Positions 42,342 to 50,266 of a DNA stretch of 64,000 nucleotides are shown here, piece after piece; positions within the stretch are counted from its first letter, which is position 1, and every line of letters starts with the position of its first letter. The stretch covers positions 1-64,000 of the forward strand of contig NZ_BAABJX010000065.1 in the NCBI RefSeq assembly GCF_039543525.1, read 5' to 3'. The notes beneath the pieces were generated by a model. The model was not told the DNA's origin. It saw only the letters and a list, made by a program, of their open reading frames with translations, and ran no database searches. The position numbers and the translations under genes were made by a program. This stretch comes from Algivirga pacifica. GTDB lineage: Bacteria; Bacteroidota; Bacteroidia; Cytophagales; Flammeovirgaceae.

Positions 42342-43187
42342 CTAAAGAATCGTTTTCGATTTATTCTGTAAATAAGTCGTGTAAGAAGTCTCACAATGAC
42401 ATGGAAAAATGAATGTATCTGGGTTGTTCTGTTGGAAACGATGTATTTTTCTCAGGGTATTCTTCGCTTCTTTCCAAGAATCAAATAGTATACTAGCCAT
42501 TCGTGAGGGATAGTGTAACTGTTCAAAGTTTTCCTTGTGCCATGCACCATCAGCGGCTATGAATACTTGCCCTTCCTCTGTTTGTAGTAAAGCACCTATT
42601 TGTCCCCTTGCATGCCCTTCCAATTGACAGATTAAGATACTCCCATCATTAAATAAGTCGTAAAGTACCCCCAGGTCAGGATCTGACTTACTGCCTTCTT
42701 CCACCTGAATCAACTGCTTTCTCTCCTCATAATCCTCGGGCATCAAAGCTGGAATATAGCCGTGCTTTACGGCCTTGAATCCCTTTTTTCCTTGAATAGC
42801 AGCATCCGCTTTGGCACTGGCAATAAGGGTTGCATTCGGAAAATCCCGTAAACCGCCTATATGATCTGCATGAAAATGCGAGATGATGATGTACTTGATT
42901 TCCTCTGGAGTAATCCCTTTTTCCCTGAGCTGGGCCACTGCTTCCTCCTCCTTCTGTATAAATACTTTAGTGATTTGGGCATAAATCTTATTCGGAAACT
43001 GTTTGGTTACCTTATAAAAATCCAGCGTATAGCCCGTATCAAATAGCATATGTCCATGTACCGGATGTTCTATATGGACAAAGGTTGCTCTAAACTTAAT
43101 GGGTTTGAAAGGTGCTCCAGCGACCGCTAATCCATGATAAGCAGTACAGTGCCCTGCTGCCATAATCTCATACCTTAGTAACATCAT
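42342..43187 (-). CDS. Metallo-beta-lactamase-fold hydrolase
   Basis: From the ATG at 43187 the protein has 281 residues. It has the metal-binding motif SHFHADHIGG (about 101-110), the DTGYTLDFY strand, a later His in LEGHARGQIG, AADGAWH, and a C-terminal CHCE. The overall pattern resembles AHL-lactonase/glyoxalase-II-like MBL proteins. In this operon it could hydrolyse a thioester or lactone intermediate, taking the place that the alpha/beta hydrolase OleB has in olefin clusters; that comparison is inference. It overlaps the reductase gene by 20 bases. Confidence 0.86.
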   Translation of the reverse strand: MMLLRYEIMAAGHCTAYHGLAVAGAPFKPIKFRATFVHIEHPVHGHMLFDTGYTLDFYKVTKQFPNKIYAQITKVFIQKEEEAVAQLREKGITPEEIKYIIISHFHADHIGGLRDFPNATLIASAKADAAIQGKKGFKAVKHGYIPALMPEDYEERKQLIQVEEGSKSDPDLGVLYDLFNDGSILICQLEGHARGQIGALLQTEEGQVFIAADGAWHKENFEQLHYPSRMASILFDSWKEAKNTLRKIHRFQQNNPDTFIFPCHCETSYTTYLQNKSKTIL

Positions 43188-44178
43188 GCTCTTTTTGTTT
43201 ATACCATTCTGCAAATTCGTGAATGGCCTCGGGAATACTTTGTTTAGGCTGATAGCCCAATAGCTTTTTGGCTTTATCGATAGAAAAAGTACAATGCATG
43301 GCCAATACGCCTACAGTATATCGGGTAAGTGTGGGCTCTTGATCTGGTGAAAACCATCGACTTTTCCATTCCATCATGGAGGCTACTATCATCAGAATGC
43401 CCAGTGGGACTTTTTTCGAGATAGCTTTTAACCCCATCAATCTCAGAACCAGATTAATCATATCCCATAATACGACTCCTTCTCCATTGGAGATATTGTA
43501 ATCAGTATTGCAGGCTGTCTTATCGGCCATCACCGCACAATGTATAGCCTCCGTCAGGTTTGAGACAGGAGTCATATCCACCACATTTTTCCCATCTCCC
43601 AGTATTTTCAACCTACCTTCCTGATAAGACCTTAGTAACCTGGGCATAATCACCGAATCTCCTCTTCCTATGATCGCTCGAGGTCGGATAATTATATATT
43701 CCAATCCTGAGGCACACAGCATGTCCTCTGCCCTTTTCTTCGTTGTCGCATAATGATTGACAAACTTTTTAGGCAAGGGTGCTTCCTCCTTGAGGTCAAT
43801 GGCATGCTGATAGTTGAAGTAAATAGTAGGACTGGATATATATATAAATCGAAGGATGCCATACTGCTTACTATACTGAATCATATGCTTTTGAGTAACG
43901 CAATTGGCCTGATAGAACTGCTCATATCGTCCCCAAGGAGAAGAAAGGGAAGCACAGTTGATCACCATATCAATACTATTTTGATCAAACAGTGTTGAGA
44001 AAAAATACTCATCGGTCAGATCCCCAAAAACATAACTGACCTTAGGCGAATCGATCATTCTTTCCGCTACAGGTTTTCTTCCGGTAGCGACAATATGATG
44101 AATGGTATCTCTTTGAAAAAAATCTTCCACTAACCGACTCCCTAAAAAACCAGTGGCTCCAGTAATTAAAATATTCAT
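43168..44178 (-). CDS. NAD(P)-dependent epimerase/3beta-HSD family reductase (OleD-like)
   Basis: The 336-residue extended SDR has the nucleotide-binding GATGFLG (7-13), INCASLSSP, and the catalytic YATTKK (Tyr-x-x-x-Lys, about 148-153). The pattern is that of 3beta-hydroxysteroid dehydrogenase/OleD-type enzymes that reduce a beta-keto group next to a long chain. It is the first gene of the minus-strand operon; the region before its start (44179-44386, shared with the divergent thioredoxin gene) shows no clean consensus -7 box. Confidence 0.87.
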   Translation of the reverse strand: MNILITGATGFLGSRLVEDFFQRDTIHHIVATGRKPVAERMIDSPKVSYVFGDLTDEYFFSTLFDQNSIDMVINCASLSSPWGRYEQFYQANCVTQKHMIQYSKQYGILRFIYISSPTIYFNYQHAIDLKEEAPLPKKFVNHYATTKKRAEDMLCASGLEYIIIRPRAIIGRGDSVIMPRLLRSYQEGRLKILGDGKNVVDMTPVSNLTEAIHCAVMADKTACNTDYNISNGEGVVLWDMINLVLRLMGLKAISKKVPLGILMIVASMMEWKSRWFSPDQEPTLTRYTVGVLAMHCTFSIDKAKKLLGYQPKQSIPEAIHEFAEWYKQKEHDVTKV

Positions 44179-44386
44179 TTGTTATAGGGTTCAAAAAAGC
44201 AGCAAAATACACTGAAAAAATAAACAGGAAGGAAAAGGTAAGCAAATTAGAACTCCACCTCAAGTTAATTCCAACTTATTCATATTATCGTCACACAACT
44301 ATCGATTAATAGAATTATTTCAAAATAATATTTGCCATCACCTTTAATCTAGTTGTCTACATTATCAGACAATCAATAACCCCAAA

Positions 44387-45661
44387 ATGACAATGAAACA
44401 TTTTTTCAGTACAATTTTATTTTTCATATTTACCTCACTTCATCTTTTTGCCCAAAATACCCGTACGATATCGGGGTACGTAATTGATGAAAAAAACAGG
44501 CAGATAATCGTAGGAGCCCAAATCTCTTCCAATCATGCCACCTCCAGTGTTACCTCCAACGAAAAGGGATTTTTCTCTATCACCCTGCAAGAAGGACAAG
44601 GAAGGGATACGCTGATCATCCAACATCAGGGAAATCAAACTTATATCCTACCGCTTAAGAAGAGAAACCAATATATGGTGTATATGGACCGAAGTGTCAG
44701 TGATATGAACGAAGAAGCCAAAGAGCTGGAAACGGTTTTAATCAAAGGTCATAGAAAAAAGCTGATTGATCCTTTTTTACATATTTCTCTGGATAGTGCA
44801 TTGGCCTTGGCCGAGAAAGAAGAAAAGCAAGTCCTACTCTATGTGAACGCCAGTTGGTGTGGGATGTGTCGTTTGCTGGATAAAACACTTTTTCAACAGG
44901 ATACCGTAATCCACCGACTTCGAAATGATGTGATCCCTGTAAAAGTAGATGTAGATAGCTATAAAGGAGCTAAACTCAATAAAAAATTTAATATCGCTGG
45001 CTATCCTACCTTTTTGATGATCAGGCCGGATAGGAACGTAAGTAACCGAAATGTAGGTATTATTTTCTATCGAAAAGACCGTGATGACCCCGCAGGACTT
45101 TTTCAGTTTATCGATGAGGGATACGCCTACCAAGGGGAAAGTATTCAAGTCTCGGAAGAAGAGTTAATCCATATCCAACTAGCGAAAGAGGATTATGAAA
45201 GCGTAAGGTTTGGCGTAAAGCTAGCTTCTCATTTTAATGCCTCTCGTGAGGAGCAAGTACAACGCGGAACAGGGTTTGAAGTGGGAGGCTTCGCACACTT
45301 TAATAAAAAGCGATTTATGTTCCGTCCGGGGGTGAGTTACTTTAGTACTGGTATCAATGAAGAAACGCTTTCTTCCCTTATCCTCCCTGTAGGTCTCGGC
45401 TATGCCTTTTATAAAAATAGCACATTTGTTATTCCTTCAGAATTTAATGTACTGCTTACGCCCTTCTATCAATACAACTTTTCGGGTAACCTAGCCGGTA
45501 TAGCGTCTCACAATTATGGGATGCGTTATGGTATCGACTATCAGTTTGGAGGAGACGCTACGCTCGGAATCACCCTCTCCTATCAACATTATTTAAACAC
45601 CTCTCTTCCTGATCAGAATGGTATTCATTTGGGGGTATACTTTACATTGCCACCTCAATAG
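44387..45661 (+). CDS. Exported thioredoxin-fold protein fused to a beta-barrel-like domain
   Basis: The 424-residue protein has a signal peptide (about 1-23, FAQ), a carboxypeptidase-regulatory-like domain (about 26-105), a thioredoxin-like domain (about 130-255) with the active site WCGMC (Cys158, Cys161) and cis-Pro segment AGYPTFLM, and a C-terminal part (about 270-424) of alternating amphipathic strands like a small outer-membrane barrel. It would place a redox-active domain on the periplasmic face of the outer membrane. An in-frame ATG two codons on (44393) is possible. The divergent five-gene operon shares its upstream region. Confidence 0.8.
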   Translation: MTMKHFFSTILFFIFTSLHLFAQNTRTISGYVIDEKNRQIIVGAQISSNHATSSVTSNEKGFFSITLQEGQGRDTLIIQHQGNQTYILPLKKRNQYMVYMDRSVSDMNEEAKELETVLIKGHRKKLIDPFLHISLDSALALAEKEEKQVLLYVNASWCGMCRLLDKTLFQQDTVIHRLRNDVIPVKVDVDSYKGAKLNKKFNIAGYPTFLMIRPDRNVSNRNVGIIFYRKDRDDPAGLFQFIDEGYAYQGESIQVSEEELIHIQLAKEDYESVRFGVKLASHFNASREEQVQRGTGFEVGGFAHFNKKRFMFRPGVSYFSTGINEETLSSLILPVGLGYAFYKNSTFVIPSEFNVLLTPFYQYNFSGNLAGIASHNYGMRYGIDYQFGGDATLGITLSYQHYLNTSLPDQNGIHLGVYFTLPPQ

Positions 45662-45712
45662 TATATACTCTATTTCTTAATAAACATTTCTATTCAATTA
45701 TATTTTATTTCA

Positions 45713-46414
45713 ATGATGACTATCCCAACAACTATTTACCGAAATCTACTGACTTTTGCTTTTGCTGTTCCATTTATAGTCAGTAGCTGTGTCTATCATC
45801 CGATGACCACTGACATTCCCTTAATCAGCAAAAAGGGTGACATGAGAATAGATGCCGGTGTATCCTTGGTTCCTAGTGCCCATGCAACTGTTTCCTATGG
45901 GGTTACCGACAAAATAGCGGTACAAGGCTATGGAAGTGCCGTCTCTGATGGCTATTATTTTCAGGCTGCCACTGGTTATTACAAAAATTTAAAAAATCAC
46001 TCTGTGATGGAGCTGTATGGAGGCTTGGGATATGGGTACTCCAGTGCTTTCAACAGTGCTACCGGAGGCCACTTAAAGGGTGATTACCAACTGTATTTTA
46101 CTCAAGTGAATTTTGGAAAAATCTCCAGTCCCAAATCTAATTTTGAAACGGGATTTGGTTTAAAAACAGGGCTCATGCACTCCTCTATGACAGATGAATA
46201 CTATTATGAGTCAGAGACTCCTAAATCCACTTTTGATACCTATGAAGACAATAGTTTTGTCCTGGAACCTGTTGGATTTATCAGAACCGGTGGAGATAAA
46301 CTAAAGTTCAGCTTGAAAGTAGGAGCCACTTGGATGCACCAATTTACGAATAAGGATAAGGCCTTACCTTATACTCCTTTTAACCTTGGACTGGGGGTGA
46401 ATTATAGGTTATAG
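45713..46414 (+). CDS. Outer-membrane beta-barrel-like lipoprotein
   Basis: The 233-residue protein has a hydrophobic N terminus with a lipobox-like FIVSSC (about 22-27), followed by regular alternating strands ending in LGLGVNYRL, as in small barrel proteins of Bacteroidota. No family is recognised. It lies 52 bases after the thioredoxin/barrel gene on the same strand and may be cotranscribed with it. In-frame ATGs at residues 1 and 2 are equal candidates for the start. Confidence 0.65.
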   Translation: MMTIPTTIYRNLLTFAFAVPFIVSSCVYHPMTTDIPLISKKGDMRIDAGVSLVPSAHATVSYGVTDKIAVQGYGSAVSDGYYFQAATGYYKNLKNHSVMELYGGLGYGYSSAFNSATGGHLKGDYQLYFTQVNFGKISSPKSNFETGFGLKTGLMHSSMTDEYYYESETPKSTFDTYEDNSFVLEPVGFIRTGGDKLKFSLKVGATWMHQFTNKDKALPYTPFNLGLGVNYRL

Positions 46415-46432
46415 AAAATAAGATGGTAATTA

Positions 46433-46628
46433 CGGTTTAATAAATCACCGACAGTTGAGGCGGCTTACGCCGCTGGTTGAGTGGCACTGCGTGCCGTTGA
46501 GTGGAGCTCCGCTCCGTTGAGATTTTGTAGTACTGATCTTTCTCAACAGTCCGAAGGACTTCTCAACGACACGCAGTGTCACTCAACCAGCGGCGTAAGC
46601 CGCCTCAACTGTCGGTTAATTATTCACA
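46433..46628. repeat. Large modular palindrome (MITE-like), copy E1
   Basis: A perfect 35-bp stem (46448-46482 with 46581-46615) extends to about 54 bp with two mismatches (to 46501/46562). The stem is itself made of small hairpins (GCGGC/TTAC/GCCGC, GGCAC/TGC/GTGCC, GGAGC/TCC/GCTCC) separated by GTTGAG words. The outer ends, AATAAATCACCGACAG and its inverse, resemble those of the elements at 26171 and 52921. It lies between two convergent gene ends and may also terminate both. Confidence 0.85.
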
Positions 46629-46642
46629 GCTAATCATTTCCT

Positions 46643-47152
46643 CTACAAACGAATAAACAACCCTATTGGCACCTCTACTAACGTATGTACCTGACTGTAT
46701 TCTTTATACCCCGGACTAGAGGTCAATCGAGCTTCTACGCCCACTCCTGCCTTCCAGCTTTCTTTATTTAAGAAAAGGTAATTCGCCTTGATACTTCCTC
46801 CGTATACGCCAAGGCTTGAAGGGCGGAATAGCGCCAGACCACTTTGCAGCTCTGCCCCTACTTCAATATTCTTTCCTACTTCCTTGATCGCTCCAAAAGC
46901 GAGATTGACTTGTCGTCCCCATTGCACGATACGACCATCGACTCCGGCATTGAACTGATAGCCGTTTCTTTTCAATAGATAATCTATGGACAGTTCACTA
47001 CCCCCACCAAAAAAGCCTGCGGCATCATTGTAAGCTACTCCTTGCATATAACTTGCCTTTACTTCTATATGTTGGGCATGCAATTGCCCTGCACCTGCAA
47101 ATATTGTCATCAATACTCCCAGGATAAATCCAAATTGCTTAACGGTTCTCAT
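46643..47152 (-). CDS. Small outer-membrane beta-barrel protein
   Basis: The 169-residue protein has a signal peptide (about 1-26, LHAQ) and eight or so amphipathic strands ending in VEVPIGLFIRL with the usual hydrophobic C-terminal residue. No specific family is recognised. Its start overlaps the end of the alpha/beta hydrolase gene by 14 bases, so the two are translationally coupled and may act together at the outer membrane. Confidence 0.65.
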   Translation of the reverse strand: MRTVKQFGFILGVLMTIFAGAGQLHAQHIEVKASYMQGVAYNDAAGFFGGGSELSIDYLLKRNGYQFNAGVDGRIVQWGRQVNLAFGAIKEVGKNIEVGAELQSGLALFRPSSLGVYGGSIKANYLFLNKESWKAGVGVEARLTSSPGYKEYSQVHTLVEVPIGLFIRL

Positions 47153-47897
47153 TCCAATCGATAAATTTGTTGATCAATGTACTTGTCTGACGCTGCTGTT
47201 CTTCCAATGAAATGGTTGCGACTCCATCTCCGGTTTGTGCTCCATAGTTTCCGAATAAAGCGTGGTTTCCTCCCTCAATCATATAGTAAATCGTAGAGGG
47301 CTGACTTACCTCAAGAGCATCCATGTCCTCAATACTTTCAAGCGTTATAGGGGTAGGTAAGTAAGGTTTATTTTCCTCTACCTCTTCTACGGAAGCCAAC
47401 TCATCGTTATCTGCATAAATGGAAAGTACATTGCGATCCCAATCTGCCAAGGAATGTCCATCTGAAGGGTATACCCCTAGTACGATTAATCCATTGAAAA
47501 CATCCGGATAGGAATGAATTAAGATTTGAGACGTCACTCCTCCCAAAGAATGTCCTGCAATATACCAGGTCTTAAACTCCTTCATCTCCTCTACGATCTC
47601 CAAAGGCTTTTTCCACTCCAAGATGGCCAGGTTGGCAGGCATTTTCAGAATCAATACCGTATTACCAGCCCTTACCACATTCTCCATCAAAGACATATAA
47701 GCGTGGGGATCTACCCCAGAGCCTGGGACATAGATCAAGGCACGATCTGAGACTATATCCTCAGAAGTCATTTGGATATACTCTGTATTTTCAGAGATAG
47801 AAATTCCCGTAGGAGAATAATTCACCTTTTCCGGCAAATAAGAACAGGAACTCGCCGTGAATACTAATAAAAATAGGATAGGAAAAAGTTTTTTCAT
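47139..47897 (-). CDS. Alpha/beta hydrolase lipoprotein
   Basis: The 252-residue protein has a lipoprotein signal with lipobox TASSC (about 14-18) and an alpha/beta hydrolase core: YVPGSGVDPHAY oxyanion region (about 57-68), nucleophile elbow GHSLGG with Ser near residue 117, an Asp in SIYADNDE and a late His in EGGNHALFG. It should be a membrane-anchored periplasmic esterase or lipase-like enzyme with unknown substrate. It is followed by a coupled small barrel protein. Confidence 0.82.
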   Translation of the reverse strand: MKKLFPILFLLVFTASSCSYLPEKVNYSPTGISISENTEYIQMTSEDIVSDRALIYVPGSGVDPHAYMSLMENVVRAGNTVLILKMPANLAILEWKKPLEIVEEMKEFKTWYIAGHSLGGVTSQILIHSYPDVFNGLIVLGVYPSDGHSLADWDRNVLSIYADNDELASVEEVEENKPYLPTPITLESIEDMDALEVSQPSTIYYMIEGGNHALFGNYGAQTGDGVATISLEEQQRQTSTLINKFIDWNENR

Positions 47898-48075
47898 GAA
47901 CTGCTGTTGAATCGTTAAAACATAAAGAATTCAACTATTAACTCGGTTAATGAAAATATTGTTTCACTATTGTACTAACTTATTACAATTACGTAATAAA
48001 TGTATTGATTGCTAACTATACAGTCGCTTTAAATGTGTGTTTTTTTAAAAATAAAGGACAATACTACCCAAATTA

Positions 48076-48119
48076 ATAAGGCATTCCGTTTTCTTCTAAA
48101 AGAAAATGGAATGCCTTAT
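48076..48119. terminator. 20-bp hairpin terminator after the S41 peptidase gene
   Basis: ATAAGGCATTCC plus GTTTTCTT pairs over 20 bp (one G-T) with its inverse around a four-base loop. The hairpin lies 24 bases after the S41 peptidase stop on the minus strand. The surrounding 246-base gap (47898-48143) otherwise shows nothing recognisable. Confidence 0.75.
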
Positions 48120-48143
48120 CATAGCTAATATATTATACACAGC

Positions 48144-49136
48144 TTATTGCTGTAACTGTTCTAAAACAAGTTCCAATGCTTTATCCGCTTCGATTGCGAT
48201 ATTGGGTTGTACCCCTACCTTATCCAAGCGAATTCCATCATAGGTTTGGTAATCTGATACGGGGACAAAAACATCGTAATCCTCATTAATGGTAAATGCG
48301 TTAGCACTCAGCATCGCACCAGCAGATGCACTCCCCACCAACGTTGCGATCTTTTCCTTCTTTAAAAGATAGATCAGCGGTTCGCAAGCACTGGCCGTAT
48401 ACTGATTTACCAAGACAAATACTTTTCCTTTAAAAACAGGACGTTCATGCCCTGGTACCACCATACGAAAAGCCGCTTCCTCTGCAAACATCTTCATAAT
48501 CCCTTGATAGGTAAAATCCGTTAAGTACGGAAATGTCCCAATGTCCTCTACAGTAGCTGATGCATTGTTTTTGGTAAACCACTTACGGGTAAGATATACG
48601 CCTGCATCTATCGGCTTATTGGTCAGAAACTGTCCCAGAATAACGGGGGCATCCAAAGAGCCTCCTCCATTATACCTCAGGTCAATAATCAAGTTTTTGT
48701 AAGTGTCGGTTCCAATCTCTTGCAATGCCGTCATCATCTGCTGGGCACCTCCCGCAAATGATCGAACATCCAAATAGGCTATACTTTCACCTAAAGGCTT
48801 CCATGATAATAATTTTGGTTCTTCTTTTATCGCTTCGGAATTTTCCGCAGCTGACGAATTTTTAGATATTAAATAGAAATGCGTAAAAGAAAGGTTGTTA
48901 CAGCCTTTATTGAATGCCTTATAGAAATCACCTTCTTCCAATGATAGAGTCTCTTCTGCATACATTTTTGCTTTGAAGGTTTGATAGTCTTCCCCCTCTA
49001 ACCATATCGGATTAGCAACATTCTCTTCTAGTGTTTTAAAAACCTTGTCCAAAAATAATTGACGATCATTTACAGGGTCTTTGGCTAATAACGTCAGTGA
49101 AGTGAAAATAAGTAGCGTGCTAAAAAGTGTTTTCAT
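48144..49136 (-). CDS. Exported S41-family peptidase (C-terminal-processing-protease-like)
   Basis: From the ATG at 49136 the protein has 330 residues; an ATG six codons upstream is also possible. A signal peptide (about 1-18) precedes a TSPc-like core with YLDVRSFAGGA, LIIDLRYNGGGS (about 150-161), the nucleophile region NQYTASACEP and GSASAGAML. The canonical Lys of CtpA-type enzymes (in G-x-x-T-x-G-K) is not at the usual place, as in IRBP/tricorn-like S41 members, so catalysis may differ or be lost. No PDZ domain is seen. It is a single gene with its own terminator. Confidence 0.8.
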   Translation of the reverse strand: MKTLFSTLLIFTSLTLLAKDPVNDRQLFLDKVFKTLEENVANPIWLEGEDYQTFKAKMYAEETLSLEEGDFYKAFNKGCNNLSFTHFYLISKNSSAAENSEAIKEEPKLLSWKPLGESIAYLDVRSFAGGAQQMMTALQEIGTDTYKNLIIDLRYNGGGSLDAPVILGQFLTNKPIDAGVYLTRKWFTKNNASATVEDIGTFPYLTDFTYQGIMKMFAEEAAFRMVVPGHERPVFKGKVFVLVNQYTASACEPLIYLLKKEKIATLVGSASAGAMLSANAFTINEDYDVFVPVSDYQTYDGIRLDKVGVQPNIAIEADKALELVLEQLQQ

Positions 49137-49385
49137 TATAGTTTTGGTTTTCATTAAGAGTTCGTTTGGATTTGATAAATAGCTACATTCAGTTCATATT
49201 AAATTTGAATATGATTTTCACAAAATAAACATTTACGATCAAAATCAGTAAAAGCTTGTTTGAAGTCTAGATTTTAAGAATAAAACTTCTCTAATTTTAT
49301 TCCAAAAGATATGATTTCATGCAAGCTTTTAGTAGTAAAACAACTCTCATAGAAAAGGGGAAGTCACTCCTAAAAATAGTATTTG

Positions 49386-50036
49386 CTAATTAATCACATA
49401 CAATGCAATCATCAAAAAGTGAAGAATACTTCCGGCCATCACAAATAGGTGCCAAATAAAATGTCCTAGCTTAATTTTTTTATCCAACAAGTAAAAAACA
49501 ATGCCCACTGTATAAGCTAATCCCCCCGCTGTCAATAGCCAAAAGGCAGGTATCGGCAGTAGCTCTTTTAGCAAATCTATCTTGAGAACAATCAACCATC
49601 CCATCACCGCATACATCAATGTTGAAATGAGGTTGTACTTTCCGGTATAGAAGGTTTTCAGGATAATCCCAATGACTGCCAGTCCCCATTGTATCCCAAA
49701 GAATGTCCACCCTGTAGCGCCGCCTATACTTACCAGTAATACAGGTGTATACGTTCCAGCAATAAGAAGGAATATTCCACAATGGTCCAAGATATTAAAA
49801 ACCCTTTTCGTTTTGCTATGCTGTATCCCGTGATAGAGTGTTGAAAAAGTATACAGCAACACCAAGCTGATGCCATAGAACAAAGCACTGAATAAGCTCC
49901 AGTCCTTGTCACTCATGGCCCCAAAAATAATGAGTATCGTCAAGGCTGAGATGGAAGCCACAGCTGTAATCCCATGGGAAATTGCATTAAAAATCTCCTC
50001 TGTTTTGGTTTGTGATGTAATGGTTGTCTGTGTCAT
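49386..50036 (-). CDS. Hemolysin III (YqfA/PAQR) family membrane protein
   Basis: The 216-residue protein has seven membrane helices and the family motifs EEIFNAISHGI (about 13-23), STLYHG (about 67-72), LDHCGIFLLIAGTYTP and the late HFIWHLFVMAGSILHF, whose Ser/His/Asp set could bind a metal as in PAQR receptors. The hemolysin name comes from one Bacillus member; the true role in most bacteria is membrane homeostasis at best. The gene stands alone. Confidence 0.9.
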   Translation of the reverse strand: MTQTTITSQTKTEEIFNAISHGITAVASISALTILIIFGAMSDKDWSLFSALFYGISLVLLYTFSTLYHGIQHSKTKRVFNILDHCGIFLLIAGTYTPVLLVSIGGATGWTFFGIQWGLAVIGIILKTFYTGKYNLISTLMYAVMGWLIVLKIDLLKELLPIPAFWLLTAGGLAYTVGIVFYLLDKKIKLGHFIWHLFVMAGSILHFLMIALYVIN

Positions 50037-50244
50037 ACTAATGTTATTTATAGGCTATACCCTCTAAAAAATATTCATAATGACAAGTTATGCATAAACC
50101 AAAACGGATATGGTGACCTCGGTCTTCACTGCTCAATTTTTTTCTGCACTTCATCCTTCATCAAAAAAATCCTACCTACTCTCAATATAATCTAATATAT
50201 GTTAGTGCATACTAACGGCGCTTCCTAATCTTTCACCATACCCT

Positions 50245-50252
50245 TAATTTTG
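50245..50252 (+). promoter_or_regulatory. -7 box of the uracil permease gene
   Basis: TAATTTTG fits TAnnTTTG. Transcription would begin near 50258, which rules out the GTG at 50252 as translation start and points to the ATG at 50267 or 50276, giving a very short leader. Confidence 0.6.
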
Positions 50253-50266
50253 TGATCCAAATAACT

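Noticed and set aside
49249..49331. Inverted repeat TAAAAGCTTG / CAAGCTTTTA as a second copy of the 18444 element
   Set aside because: Only 10-base arms with different inner sequence; similarity to the 23-base arms is too weak.
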